Shown here: positions 35,101 to 50,100 of the stretch, in pieces
Layout: each line of letters begins with the position of its first letter
Numbering within the stretch: the first letter of the stretch is position 1
From: Strigops habroptila
Lineage: Eukaryota; Chordata; Aves; Psittaciformes; Psittacidae
Direction of reading: 5' to 3'
DNA: 64,000 bases
NCBI RefSeq assembly: GCF_004027225.2
Contig: NC_044282.2
Coordinates: forward strand, 75,588,287-75,652,286
The notes under the pieces: model-generated
Database searches by the model: none
What the model saw: only the letters and a program-made list of their open reading frames with translations
Told to the model about the DNA's origin: nothing
Position numbers and translations under genes: made by a program

Positions 35101-38100
35101 ATAAATAAATATCATTATTCATAGCTTCCACAGGTACTCTGGAGTTTATAAAGTCCATCTGACTTAAGGACATACAACCTATCAATGAAGGAACGCATGT
35201 AAAACATCCCTTATTATCAAACCATGTCACATTCCTTCTATTCGATGGCACTTATTGGGCTGCAGATTCCATAATCCTTCCCTGAGTCCCTTCTGCATTT
35301 AATTCAGTTCAGTCTTAAGTAGTTAAAGAAACTGTTTTCAGTGGCAACTAATAACTACTGACCTACAGTGACACTGCCCTACAATAGGCTTGTCAGGCCT
35401 GAAAAACTTGTACCAAAGAAGCTGATTAGGACTTCAAGAGGTTTGTAGCAAGAATCAATGGCTCGTCTGTACTAATGCTGCGGCTGCGGCACAGAAATGA
35501 TAAAAGTGGAACACCATTAGTTATGCCTCATTAAGCTCCACAGCCCTCCTAAAAAGAAATTTGTTTAGCCTGTCCAAAATCTAATGCAGTTTTAAGCTCT
35601 CTGTGTTCAATTTCATAGTATCTCAAAAGCTTCAATAAGATAAAGGCCAAAGAACCAAGAACGGTACCAAAGCACCAACAGTAAAGTTAATTTTGAAGTC
35701 TGAGTTTTAATGGAAAGTGTTTCTGCCTTCTTTTTTTTTCCCATACAAAGTACTCGAGCCTTTTAAAGGATGAACGGCACATAGTGCAGTCACAAAGTAG
35801 AAATAAACCATGGACATTCATCAACTGAAATAAAACCTGTTCTATAGCAGCATTGCAACAAATTAAAGAACAAAGTTCAAAACATAGAAGGGAAAAAGCC
35901 TGGTGGAACCATGTACATCCCCCTGGCTGCATTTTACACAACATCCATCCCTCCTGCCTTACCTTTGTGGTGTCTGCTGGAACAAGGGTGTAGGACCTCG
36001 CCAAGTCTCCTGGGGTCTAAGATCTAGAGGGTAAAACAAGGCGTTACAATAAACCAGAGTGAGTATATTTAAGGAACTGCATTCCACTTGCTCTTACACG
36101 TGGCTCAGAACTTGTGCCCTTGTGTGCATCAGTGGTAAGCTTTGTACTTATTAATAAAGGCAACTTTTTCTTTTAGTATGGCAAATAAGCTTCACGTTAT
36201 AAAAGGAATGAATTTTAACTGCTAGAACTGACATTGGTTAATGCTTGGACATTCCACAGGTACCTTCTCTTGAAGTTTTGAAAATGAAACCCCACCTCTG
36301 TTACTATAACAAGTGAAGGCTTCATTTGATATTTACATTTCTTACCAGTACAGTCATCACTATATGAAAATATACAGCTATATAGACACGTATCACCACA
36401 GCACACCATGCTTGTGAGCAACAAATGTGTAATACTCAAAATACGTGCAAGCTTCCTCTGATTAGGCTAAGCTATGCTATAAAGCAAAGAGTGACCAGAG
36501 CATGTAAAAGTGAACAGCTGCACTTTATTCATGTTTAAATATATATATAATTATATTTAGGATATTAGGATATATTTAAAGATAGTAAAAAAAAAAAAAA
36601 TGCTTAAAAGGTAACCTAGACAACTGATAATATAATAATAACAATCTGTTACTGATCTCTTGGATAACGTAATCAGACTGAAATAAACCCTTCTGGGTAA
36701 AATCTTGGCCAGAGACCTAACCCTGCAGTTGGAAGAAACTGCAGAGAAAAAGACCACCCACTTCTCAATTGTTTCTTCTGCCCAAAGTGACTCTTCACAA
36801 AGCCGTGGCAGTAACAACACTGCTGTAACAGGACACGCAATTAAACGCTTGTTGTTCCTCTAAACAAACTGGTCAGTAAACAGGATAAAAGAAACAGCTC
36901 ATCAATAGCTCCCGGTCAGCCCCAGCACTCAGAGTGTGTGTCAATCAAAAGCCTCCGTTTCAGTGACACCTTTGATTGTTTTCAATGGCGTTTAAGTGTG
37001 ACCTAATTTTAACAGCTGGTTCCAGAAGCTGTCTAATGGACGCACTGCGGTGGGACAGTAACACCCTGTTCAACTGCCAATATTCCAGCGCACTAAAGCC
37101 CTGCAGTGATTTGGGAGAAAAGGGGGAGAAAAACCCCCGAGGGAAATGCTGTGCCCCTTCCTAACTCTGGCTGGATTGTCTGCAGGCTGCAATGGCCTGA
37201 CCTGGGCAGAAACCTCTCACAGCAGCACTCGAGCAGAGCTAATCCAGCCCAGCAATGGATTGAATCCAGAGGGGTTTTATCTGTTTATTAAACATTACAT
37301 GTATATCACAGTAACCAATATATACACCTCTCTCTCTTAGCATATATGACTCCATGTGTGTGTATATATATACTATACACAAATAGTAAGCAACTGATGC
37401 TTGTAATCAGGTATAATCAGTTATTTCCTATACACTGCAACCAAACCAGCCTTAAGCACTGCAAGGAGTAAAGATGGGTGTGTGGTGCTTTTACACTGAT
37501 CAACCTGCCTGTTACAAGGACTTTTACATGCATGAACAGGCCGTACTGACACAATGCTTTAGGGATGCTGTGTTTGCTTTCGAACACAAGATCAGTGCAA
37601 CAGGAGAAAGCCCAGACCCATAATGCTGTCCTGAGCTGCTTTGGAGGAGAAAAGCAATTCAGACACAAGATTAAACTGAAGCTTAAAATAAAGTACAAAG
37701 AATAAATCACTAAAATAATTAATTAATTAAAACATCTGGTAAAGCCCAAGAGTGTCACCTTTTTCAATCAGAAAATATCCCAAGATGACTTTATTTCTAG
37801 TAATTTCTAAGTCTCACAGACACCAGCACTGCAGAAATACATGTAATACAGAAGAACTGAGTCCTGCTAAGAATGTTTTCAGATGCACACCCCCCCCCCC
37901 CCCCCCATCTGCTGCATGGATAAATACCCCTGCATTTATTTATCTATCACCTGCACAGATACCCTGTGCTTTATTACTACTGCCACCGCCTGCAGTTCTT
38001 CACCTGCACTCTCTGGATGAGGGCTGGGGTTTGGCTCCATCCCCACCACCAGGCCTGCAGCTCTCCCGGGCCTGGCTCAGTGCTCCTCTGCTTGCTGGAG

Positions 38101-41100
38101 ACACAAACTGCCAGCAAACCACCCTATATCCCCGGGTGAATAACGGCCACGTCTCCCCCATCCTTCTCCTCCTGAGCCAGACGAGGCCCCCAAGCATCCG
38201 GACAATTACAGACTAATACAGTTGCTCCCCCCCGACCCTCCCTGGTCAGATCTCCACATTTTAATTGAGATTATTAACACGTTTTCCATTCCACTTCCAG
38301 GGTCAAATGGTGCTCTAGTGAAACCCAGCGAGATGATGCTGGGCTCGCCCTGGTACAGCATTTCTCATTCATACAGACCCCTGCTTAAGGGCTGGTTAAA
38401 AACATGTGTCCTATTTAACCATTTTCCTTCCACTGGAACAAGCAAAGCCCCAGCTCTCCTGCCGTAACCACACTTTCAGCAGCTCTAGGGAACAGTTTAA
38501 CAAAGAGTTTAATAAAATCATCATATAAACATTTAAATTTTATTGCTATTATCTATATGGCTCTGCCAGAGAGCAATCTTTGAGGGAAGAAGCTTGGAGC
38601 AGAAACTGCACTTCAAAAGGGTACAAAATGGGAGCAGAAATGACAACTAATCCTTTCTTTAGCCTTCACAACTTAGGCACTTCCTAGAACTATAAGGCCA
38701 AACAAACTGCCTTCTCCAGCAGCTCCTCAAGTAACAATTTATCTCATCAGTGTGGCAATCAAAGAGGAGATTCTGTGTTTACTGATTGCACTAATCAAAA
38801 TCACTTTTCCAATGCAGCTAATTGACAAGTTTACTGACTGAGATGAAAGTCATAAATCAGATATCCCGTGCTGCAGGGACCAAATCTGCCATTCACAGGG
38901 ACTGCCACACTGCACTTGACTGCTCAACTTATCAGCACAGACAATTATTCATCAGCTGAAAATTGGCACATCCAAGTCAAATCAGAGAACACCAGTAAGG
39001 AACACCCACAGCAGGCTCTTGAGGCAGAGACAGCACTTTGCCTGACCGCATTGCCCTTCTAGAGGCTAATCTTACTTCACCATATGTATAAAAACATAAT
39101 ACCTAAGAAGTTGCTCTCCATCAAGGCCACAAAATGTGGGAATTTTAACCACATCAGCTCTAGTTTTGAGGAATGTGTGGGTTCCAGGTGCTTCCCAATC
39201 CAGTCATTCCACAACATACAGCTCTTCTCTTAAAATTACATGGTCCATCCCCGGCAGTGTTCAAGGCCAGGTTGGATAGAGCCTTGGGTGTCACGGTCTA
39301 GTGTGAGGAGTCCCCTCCCATGGCAGGGGGTTGGAATTAGATGATCTTAAGGTCCATTCCAACCCAAACCATTCTATGATTCTATGGTATAGCTGATGAG
39401 TGTGACTTTGACATTAGAGATAACCTGCCCCATTAAGAAAACTCAGCATATGCCTTCCCAATCCTGATTTGATTTTCTAGTTGAAGGTATCTGTGCTTTG
39501 ACAGAGACATTTATGCTTGAACTGAAGGGGTGACTGCAAAAGGCAAGAAGATAGCCAAGCTGTCAGATCTAGGAAAGCCTTTTGGTACTCCTGGACAGAA
39601 CACTGGGTGAAATTGGGCCACATGCTCAATTCTGACCACAGACTTCCACTGGAGCCAGCACTGTCCATGCAGACCGTTCCTGTTCAACAACTGTTCAACT
39701 CCTGCCACCTTCTGCAGTGAGGTTCAGAGAGCTGTGACACCCTCTGATCTTCACAGGTTTGCTTGACACTCAACCCATACAATCCATAATGTGTTATGGT
39801 TTTGGGGGTACGGTCCCATTTACAAAAGCATTCTTCAGTCTGAAAGACTGGTTTCAGCAGAAGTTTTGGGCTATGACCCTTGGAGGTATTCTTCTATCAA
39901 GGGTTTAAGCAAGTCTGACTCTACCTGGGAGAAGAAGAGTTAAGACACACGTGGTTCACTTGGCACTGGTAGTCCCAGGTGGCTTGGGCTGGGTCCTGAC
40001 CCCTGTCCAGGCAGCAGGATGCATTTCTGGAGCTTTCTAGGGAGCAAGCACATCCCTCACACTCTTTAACCTGCATCTATCCCACTGACTGGGACATCAA
40101 GTGTGTCTCTCTTAAATAATGAGGCACTGAAAGAAAGATGGTCTCCAAATACCAAGTCAACTGCTGCTGTAATTAGTTGTACAGACTTCACACTGCAGTC
40201 AGTTTAAATCAGAAATTCATTAGAGCTTAAGACCAGCCTCCTGGGACAGCTTGGTTGGCAGAAGAGGAGGAGAAACACAACAAAATTAACTGACAAAGAA
40301 TTACATTTGCAGCATGTTGCACTGCGGTCTCCCATGAAAACAGAGTGTGCCAGGAACCAGCTTCCCAATTCCGGGATGAAGAGCCCTGGAGAGCAACAGC
40401 AGGCACAAAATCCCTGCTTTGTGAAAAGCCTTTGTACAACAACTGCAGCTGGAGGGACTGGAGGTTGACCTGGCACCTCTTCTTACTGCAGGAGCAGACA
40501 AGCAGATCAACCTCTGCCTAATGGGAAAAGCAGCAGTAAGGAAAGGGGCACAAAGAGGTGAGGGGAAGCCTTGCTTTCAGGTTTGCCAGGCACACGTGCA
40601 GAACAGCAACTGGGGATGCCTGAGGCAGCCTGAGGGTGAGGAAGGGGTAGGAGATGAGGGGATGAAGGGACACGTGAAAAAAAGCCACCAGACACATTTT
40701 CTGAGGCCAACAGATGCACTCGGATTTCACATCAATCAGCAGATTTAAGCCTGCTCGGTTTGACAGAATGATGGCACTGGGGCATATCTGCATGTGGAGT
40801 GCCTCCTATACAACACGAGGTGCTCAGGTGCCATGAGGACAAGAGCTTTGTAAGTACCTAATTGGCAAGATTAGGTACATAAAGCAGGGACAACTGCTCT
40901 GAAATAAACAAACTCTATAATATGACTCGAGCTTCAGAAGCCATGAACAGCAGTATAGGGACTGATGGGCTCATGAATGCTTCCCCTCTCCTCCAAACCA
41001 CACAGGCCTTCTCTTTTTGGAGATGAATACAGAAACCGTGATGCCTGTCTGGTAGCTCTGCCTTCCCACTCCCCACACTCTTCTCTTTAGATCATGCTTC

Positions 41101-44100
41101 TTGTTTAACTTGTTTTCCTTTAATCCAAGTCAATAGCTCCAGATTCTCATATCCAATCCATGTCTCCACTTAAATCAACCTGATTCCTTGCACAAGAAAG
41201 CTTCTGCACCCACTACTCAACTATCCTTCATCTACTTTGGGACTGGACAATACCTTCAATTCAGAGTGGCCACTGGTATTATTTATTCACTGTTTCATAT
41301 GCAGCAAAAGTGCAAGTCAAGTATAGAACGGCTGACAGCTCCACTACGCAGTAATCTGGTCTGCTATAAGTGACAACATGTTGGAGTTCAAACCTTACCT
41401 GTGTCAGCTGTTTAAACTTCAAACACTTCCATAATTCAATATTGCAAGAATTCAGGTGAACAGTGAGAAGCTCTTACTTTAAAGCACCTTTCACGCAGTT
41501 TAGCCAAGTCTCTTCCTGTCTCAAGCCCATCACTACAGAAACACAGCTTCTGATCACAAAGAGATGGGACTCTTAACTAGTGCCCTTTGCACAAGCAATT
41601 CCTTCCCAGAATGAAGAACTCCACACTAGTCACACACAGGATTTATCTGACCACTTCCAGTGAGCCACTTGTTCACCAAGCCAGGAGCAGTGGCACCCCT
41701 GACCTCCCCACTGCCTCCTACAACCTCTTTGCAGGAGTTGCAAGCACCTACCACAGGCAGGAGAAGCCAGTACAGGGCTGTGAATTAGCCATTCTGGTTG
41801 CCTGGCATCTGAACACCAACCACAGCTCTTCTGTCAGCCCTACAATCTCTTCCAATCTGCCACCATGCCTTGTGCGTGAATTATCTTCTGTGGCCAGCAT
41901 CCTCCTCTTATTCTCTTCAGAAACAAAGACCAAGCTTTTACTAAGCCTGCTGATGGTGGTGATGCTGAGATTCAGCCACATACAGAATACGACCAGATAA
42001 CAAGGAACCCTTGGCAGACAAAGGGCTATTTTTCCTATTGGATTTAAATACTGGGCCCAGTATTCAAAATGAGATCTCACTTCCAGGCACATAATTACAT
42101 TTCAGTCCATTTCACAACAGCAATTCATACAGGAAGAGCAATAGCGAAGAACACCACAAGGTTGATATGAAGACAGATGCTGACTTTACTTTTCATTTGT
42201 AATAGTGCAACAGCCCAAAATGAAGCTGTAATGTTTTTCAAGCTGTGAGCTGTAGGAAGCAGAACCCACTTACTTGACAACAACTTAGGAATCTGCTGCT
42301 GCCCACTCAGAAGTGGTCTGGCGTAGGGGCTCCCGTAAGCTCCAAGAGGTACTGCGTTGGCATACATTCCTGGCATCCCTCTCTCCCTTGGCATCGTATG
42401 ACTATTATGGGTAAGAAACAGAGAGGAAAAAGAACAGGATGTTTTTATGAATGCCATGCTCCAGCACAGCTGCTCCCCAGCCCATCCAACGCCCCAGCTC
42501 TCTCCAGTGTGCCAGTGGAGATGTGCACAAGCACGATGCAGTGACTCGCGTACAGATGAGGGTCCCAGGCACACCACAAAGGGAGCACGTGCTCTGTGCT
42601 GGAGTTTCTACAGCCAGCCCCAGTGAGCAGAAAAATGTGTATGTATTTCCTGCAAACTGCTGAACTGCTGCCACATTTCCTGAGAAGTGAGAGTTGGGAG
42701 ATGTGGGGCTTGCAAACACTGGTGTGTCCATGTCTGCCAGGCCTCTGCGGTTCTTCCTGTGCAGAACTACATTCCCATTTAGACTTTGATGCTTGTGGTG
42801 TCTGCCACCTGGATAGCAATTCAATGGGACAGCCCATGTGATCAGCTACACTTTTATTTTTGTAACTACGACATGGAAGAACAGAATACAAGAACCCTGG
42901 AGAGGGGCTTTGGACAAGGGCCTGTAGGGACAGGCCAAGGGGAATGGCTTTAACCTGCCAGAGGGGACACTGAGATGAGCTCTGAGGCAGAAGCTCTTCC
43001 CTGGGAGGGTGCTGAGGCGCTGGCACAGACTTTTCCCAGAGAAGCTGTGGCTGCCCCATCCCTGGCAGTGTTCAAGGCCAGGTTGGACACAGGGGCTTGG
43101 AGCAACCTGCTCTAGTGGAAGGTGTCCCTGCCCGTGGCAGGGGGTTGGAGCTGGATGAGCTTTAGGGTCCCTTCCAACCCAAACCATTCCATGATTCTAT
43201 GAAGACGGTTCATGAGCACAGCACTATTTAGTTGCTCACAGTTTCATTTTATTTGCTAGTATAATAATCTCCTTTAAAACACTCTTTTTTCTGGCTCTAT
43301 AAACATACAGCTCCTTGCACTGCCCAGTAAGGAAAACCATTTTCTTTTATGTGTAATACATAACCCCAGCTCACTCTCTCATCCTGTACTCAGAAGCACT
43401 CTCATACTACACTGCAGCACTGGAGAAAGTTACTTGGATTTTTGGAGAACTAATAAAAACTGACAGTGGAAATGCCTTGAGAAGTGGATTGTATGGTGCA
43501 GTGTGTGCTTTGAACAAGAGTTTTTAAAACTTCTTCATTTCTAAAAGCATAAAAGACATTCCTGTCTTCGTAACAGTCTTAATCATTACTTGTGAGCAAT
43601 GTTCTCATTGTACCTTCTGTACTTCAAGCCAGTATCCAGAAAACAAGTTTGGAAGAACCCCTAGGAAAACTAGAGGAAAAAAACCCCTCAAAACCCAAAC
43701 CCCAAACCAAGAAGAATACGAGCCATAGCCACATCACTGTAATACACAGGTTTCATCAATGTTGAATTGAAATATCACATGCCAAAGTTTCCAACACAGA
43801 GCACCAGCACCTCTTCTCTGACAGTCCATCCCCAGCCCTTTTGTTTCTCTTTAGTTCATTTAAAGAGCAATCAAGGGGCACAGTCACCTCAGCAAGGCAG
43901 TCCGTAGCCATGCCACCACTCTTACCCTAAAGTCCTGAATGCCGACTGGTCCAGATGCACTGGTTTTCTGTCTCGGTTGAAGCCCAGCTGTGGTCTCCAG
44001 GGCCTGCCATCGTTGTTGGTTTTTTCCCAGTCTCCTGGCTTCAGAACTGGAGCAGGTTTCCTTAAGAGGAAAAACAGATCCATAAATACTTCCCAGAGCA

Positions 44101-47100
44101 AACACTCAGATTAAGAAATGGAAACGGAACTATCTGAAAACCGACAACTGACACTTACTTTGCACCCGGTAACACTGTAGCCTTGAAAACAAAGTTTTCA
44201 TCAAACTGTGGATCTTTGAAAGAGATGCTGGAAGAAAATAATCCAGGATTAGTTTTACTTAATGAGTAATCAAGATGAAAAAGTAACTGCTGCTTAATTA
44301 ACACTGATGTACACAACAGAAAAGTAAGATTCAAGAACCCACAACTTCAATGGCAAAATGCATTTCTTGCACATGGATGTACCAACTATATTGGACTTGG
44401 ATTACTTTGGACTCTCAATTATTTTCCACAGGGTGACTTTTTCCTCCCCTCTCTCAACAGCCAGTCCAAAAGGAAGTTTCACGTCTAGAAAACAGTCCTC
44501 TGCATGGTAATGAAAGTATCTTCTGCGGACACCCGAGTACAAATCCTCTAGTCAAAGCACTGATTGTACTTGAAGTTCAAAGGCTGCCACAGGACAGACA
44601 GGAAGGGTATCAGCTTCCATGCAGCCTAGTCAAGTGTGTACAACCCTGAGGAGTGGGATTTCCTGGGATGGGAAGTTTTTACCCTGAAAGGCAGCTTTGC
44701 AGCTGCATGCAGTTCCCATGGAGGAAAATACACCTATTTTCAGTGACACCTCACAGACCCTGCATTTTGAGCTATTTAGTACTAGACAAACTAAACAGTA
44801 ATAGAGCAAAAAATCACCAAAAGCTTGTTTTCTGTTGGTGCAATGCATTATGCAGAAGTTTGGATTTGCTTTAGGAAAATTCATCCACACTCCTAGCAAT
44901 TCCAATCTTCCAACCTCCAGTATCAAAGTCTCCGGTAGGTCCCACTAGGGACATGTGTGAAGCACACAGCACCAACCTGCTCCCTGTTCTCTCACTACCC
45001 TGTAGAAGGGTGCTTGGGATGCCAAGAAAGATAAAAGCAAAGAGCCAAGCAGAATAACTTCCCTCTTCCAGCTGGGTTTCAGCACAGAGAATGAATGAGG
45101 CTCAAAGGAAAGAGAGTAATGGTCCCTTGGAAAACTCACCCAAATTTGCAAGAGCTGAAGAGCAGAACCATGACTGCTCATACTATCTCTATAGACAGGA
45201 AGAAAAATCCTTGCAATAGAGAAATGGACAGGAGCATAAAACAATTCAAACCTCCTGACAGCGGCAGATGGAAAGCCAAAACCTACCTTTAGCTCATCAC
45301 TCAAAGTAACTAAATCCCCATTTCAGAACATCCTTTCTACAATACCCTGACAAGCCACAACTTAGCATTTCCCACTGCCTGTAGACAGTTGTTTTAGTTG
45401 AACCAAGTTATGCCTCTGTGGAGGAAAAAATTACAGAGAGATATCACAAGTGATTATCAGTGTCTCAAGTACCTTATGTGGCTCAAGAAGTGAGAGGTTC
45501 CGGGCTCAAGCCTTACATCCCTGTCATACTGTGCCAAATGAAGTGAGGAGGACACACAGCACACTAAATCCACAGAAATTTGTTGTCAAGTGCAAGAGTA
45601 ATTAAAATCTTCTGTGACCACAAGAGATTTACCCTTGGAAACTCTGCATTGTTTTTCATTCAGCATGAAGTTTCTTATTACTCTCCAAAACATCACACTC
45701 GGGCAAAGTTACTATTACTCCTTCGCTTCTTAAAGACATGAAGCTTACATTCTCAACGATCCTCTGGGAATTGCTAGGAATAAAAATGGATACAAATGCA
45801 AGAGGCAAAACTCAAGAGCTGGAGGGCTTTTGATCAATACCCAATTCTGTCTGAGGCTTGCTCTCATGAACGTTTGGGGTCTTTTCATTTAAAAGGCTTG
45901 ATACAGCCCATCAATATCTGTAGGTGCTGCTCTTTGCTTGCCAAAGAGCCAGAAGTCCCACCAGAGAGTGAGCAGAAAAGCACCAGCAGGAGAGATGAGG
46001 TATTTGTGAAGGGATGAAGCACACGGGCTTGATGCAGTGGGAAACAGCCACACTGGACATCCCTGCAGGGCACACACTGTGCACTCTGCCCACCCACCCC
46101 AGCCCAAGCCCACTATGTTACCACACAGTACCTTGGATTCCATTCTCACAGAAAACCAGAAATGGTTAAAATAAAAGCTTCAGTTTTATGAAGAGATGGA
46201 CTCTGTTGCAAATTCACCACCACAAAACACTGAATGAAATGAGTCTGATCTGCATTAAACAGTGATGTACATTTTTCTCACCTGACGGCAGAATTCTGGG
46301 TAAGATCACGCAGCATTGGAACAGGAGACTCCACTGTCCTGGGAAAGAGAAAAACCTCTGTCAAAACACCATGCAATATATTTCTTACCATTTGCTCCAC
46401 CTTCTCTGTTGCTGCCACTCCTGTTCCTCTGCCAACTAAGCCTGCGACACACAAAAGATATATTATTAAGTATATAAATAAAATTAGCTTGCCTTTCCCC
46501 TAAATCAAATACTTCTATAAGCAATGGAATTACTGAATCCTTATGTCTTAATGCCACCACTTTTGCAGCTGATCTGTGTGGATTCTCTAGTGTCTAATGG
46601 TGGGTTCACACCCTTCCCAGTGCCCAGCAGCCTGTTTACAAACCTCAGCCCTACTCTGAACCTTGGAAACCTCCCTGTGCTGGTAGGGTTTGATTGTAAC
46701 AAGCCAAGAGATTCTATGAGGGCAGGAGAAGACCAGAGAGACAGACACATGCAGACACCATGCAGACACAAACCTGCTTCACCAGGTTTAGAAGTAAAAA
46801 AAAAATAATTTATACATGCATTTATATAAAATTTTAGCAGCTGTTTTTCTACAGCACTTAAAGCACTTAAAGTCTCCTTTCTAACTGAGATACACCTGCT
46901 CAAATACAGCTGCATAGAATCATGGCATGGTTTGGGTGGGAAGGGACCTTAAAGCTCCTCCAGTCCCAACACCCTGCCACGGGCAGGGACACCTTCCACT
47001 AGAGCAGGTTGCTCCAAGCCCCTGTGTCCAACCTGGCCTTGAACACTGCCAGGGATGGGGCATTCACAACTTCCTTTTCTTCTTCCTGCACTGCTATTCC

Positions 47101-50100
47101 CTCCAAGACCAGCTCTGACTTGCTCATATTCCTTGCCAGCCATGCCAGGAATAGAGAAATGTATATTAGTGTGACCTAGGATCCATTATCTGTCCAGCAG
47201 AATCAGTGTTTGTGCATTTAATGCAAATGAGTTACTGAACACCTGCCTGTGCCTCTAAGCGAGGTTAGATAAATGAATGCATATCCTGCAAGGCAGAGAT
47301 GGCACTGATAACTTCCCAAACTAAATGCATTATCTAGAAAACAAAAAGTATTTGCATTTGTTGTATGTGTGGCTGGTAACAGTCCTGAATTTAGTGCTAT
47401 GGCCTAAAAGGAAACCAGAAAAATATATCTAATATCTCTATCTGGATTTTTCTCTAATACAATTAAGATTAGCATATAAAAAGCAGAGTTGTTGGGTTTT
47501 TTTAAACAGCATGCACTATTGGAAATTACATCAGACTGCATTAAATTAACACTCATACAAAGCAAAGAGGCCAAAACACCATGACCTTACTGAATGAGGC
47601 CACTGATCACCGCTACTTTTATTATACAGGCCCCATTCACCTATTAAAGTTCAAACATTACTAAATACATGAAAAATAGATGACAAACAAAAAAGATTCA
47701 GCAGCAATTAAACACACACATCAGAGCACTTTAAAGATTTCTGATGCTGCTTTCGAAGCCTAGTTCTGAAATAAAAGATGAACAGGATCACAGAATGAAG
47801 CTTTACTTGCTTGGGTTTTTATACATGCTGATGATAAGACACACACACTACTATGAAACCTGGTGGGAAAAGCATGTTTAACCTCAGAACTAAATACGTT
47901 GCCTTGTCAGGAGTTTTGGGTTTCTTGTTGTGGGCACAAAGATATTTATTTAAGTGCAGAGACAACTGAAGGCAATGTCCTTCAGCATCAAACAGCCCGT
48001 TCCAAAAGCCATACTCACTGGTCTGGAAGAACAGCATTTTCATTCAGCGTAAGCTTGCCCTGGATCCCATGGCACAGCTCTGGGGGAATATCCACTGGCT
48101 ATGGAAGAAATAATTCTTCAGCTGAAGCACTTTATTAGCCCTCCAACCTTCACCACTTCCACAGTCCCTTCAGGACAAGCACAACCTACCTCTGTGTTTT
48201 TGGTCTTGTACTGTTCCACAATAAAGTCACAAAGCGGATGGTGTTTTCCAACAAAGAGAACATCACCACCAAGGCTGTTTCTTCTGCCTAGAGACGATGA
48301 GGAGAATGGGATAAGAGTTCTGAGCACAGAGGGAAGGAAGGAACACAGCTGACCAGCACACATACTGACATCTCCACTAAAGGAAAGCTTCACTGTGATT
48401 TAAGAGAAAGCTTTGAGCATTCCTTCAGAGCGTGTCTCTGCCCAGAACAGGATGCCTCTGGTCACAAGAGTAGTTGTCCGACAGTAAAACAATGGGAATC
48501 TTGTGTTCAATGGCAGGAATGTTGAATTTAGGATAATGCTGAAGATACAGCCAGGCTGGGTACAATAAAACCAGACACCCCAAAGACCCCCAAACCTCCC
48601 AGGCAGTTTACAGGAATCAGCTATTATTTTTGTACAGTGGAGAAAGTAACACATACATTTGCCTATAGAAGCTGAACACAGAGCTTCCCATCCCACAACT
48701 GGACACAGCCAGCCTGCTGGTCAGAACGGCCATCACCCTCAAGTGGTACCATCAACCCAAACCATGGAAACAGAGTTTATGCTTTTGCTTGTAACATGTT
48801 CATCTAACAAGTTCTGTGACAGTGTCCACTGGTAGAAGCTTTTCACACAATTAAGCTTCCATCTGATTTTCAGCCTAAATCTTACGCAGATCTTCTTGTG
48901 TAGAAGAAAAGTAAAAGCCACAAAACCAAACCCATCGAGGATCATTCTAATTGCCAGCATAATCCATGAAGAAGAGGCTACAGCCTGCTGTAATTCAATC
49001 CATCCAAACATCTGCTATACCTTGCTCATAGAAACATGGAATGGTTCAGGCTGGGACCTTAAAGCTCATCCACTTCCAACCCCCTGCCACAGGCAGGGAC
49101 ACCTTCCACTAGAGCAGGTTGCTCAATTTCACACTTCATTTAGGGTGAAACACACTAGAATAACAAGCTGTAACAGAATATCCCAGTTCTTACTTTCTTC
49201 AGGGGTGAGGTCAGGGTACACCTCTTCCAGGGCAGCTCTCAGGCGTCGCTCGTCAACAAACGGCAATAACGCAACACCTACAAAACCAAAACAGTATTTT
49301 CTCACAGTTCTTGGGCAAAAAATTAGGAGAGACCAGCATGGAATACTCCAATAGCTTCTTCACCCAAGGAACAACTGCTGCATCAGCCACAGGAAGGAAA
49401 TCCCTCTGTTTACAAAGGTTGTCACCCTACAGGCTGTTGAGAGAAAGCAGTTCAGCAGTAGTGGAGGTTGAAAAGGGAAGTTTGTCTCCTACCCCCTCCA
49501 TCTTCCTCCTCCCATCCTGAGTAGACATTAGGAAGCAGCCACCTCTACCCACACATGCCTTGTTTAGGAGCAAGAGGAGCTCAGTAGGACAGTCACCATT
49601 TGTCTCATGCTACAGATACTCCCCTCCTGCTGCTTTATTCTAATTCATTTCTTAAGAGACAACAATGGAAGAAATCGCTCCAAGTTCAGCAGCAAGGTGA
49701 TGCAGACACCATCCATCAGGGACTATTCATGCCAGCTATTCATTTTAATAACACGGAGGCTCCTCTCAGGATCCAAATCCCTCACTACACACCACGTCTC
49801 AGAGCCAACTCAATCACACTGGATGAAGCTGGAGAATTGCCTTCCCTGGTATGCTCCATTTCCTTCTGTCATAAAATCCAAAAAAGCACCAAAAAACTTA
49901 GTATGAAAATTCCTCAAAGATTCACTTGTCACCCTTCTTATTGGCTGGAATCTGGAGTAATTATTCTAGTTTTCATTTTATTTCCCTTACCATGAACACT
50001 TGGAGCTTTTCCTGAGCAGGACAACAGCAAAGGCTTCTACTCAACTGATACTCATAGCTTCATATTTGTGCCTCTACCAGCAGGCAGATCTCAGATGTGT

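Larger units (their letters stand above)
30717..35962 (-). other. XRN2: XRN2 intron, 5.2 kb
   Basis: No exon found. It contains two opposed CR1 fragments (33010-33538) and the long hairpin at 34085-34167; the remainder is unique AT-rich sequence. Confidence 0.6.
36024..42273 (-). other. XRN2: XRN2 largest intron in window, 6.3 kb
   Basis: No exon found. It carries an A-run and TA-rich patch near 36540-36600, a GLI-consensus nonamer at 36752, TA/TG microsatellite sequence near 37350-37380, a 17-base C run at 37890 and a CR1 tail at 39243. Confidence 0.6.

Noticed and set aside
35963..36009. Shorter XRN2 exon using the CCCCAG acceptor at 36010-36011
   Set aside because: It breaks the phase with the preceding exon and loses the conserved RPQ residues.
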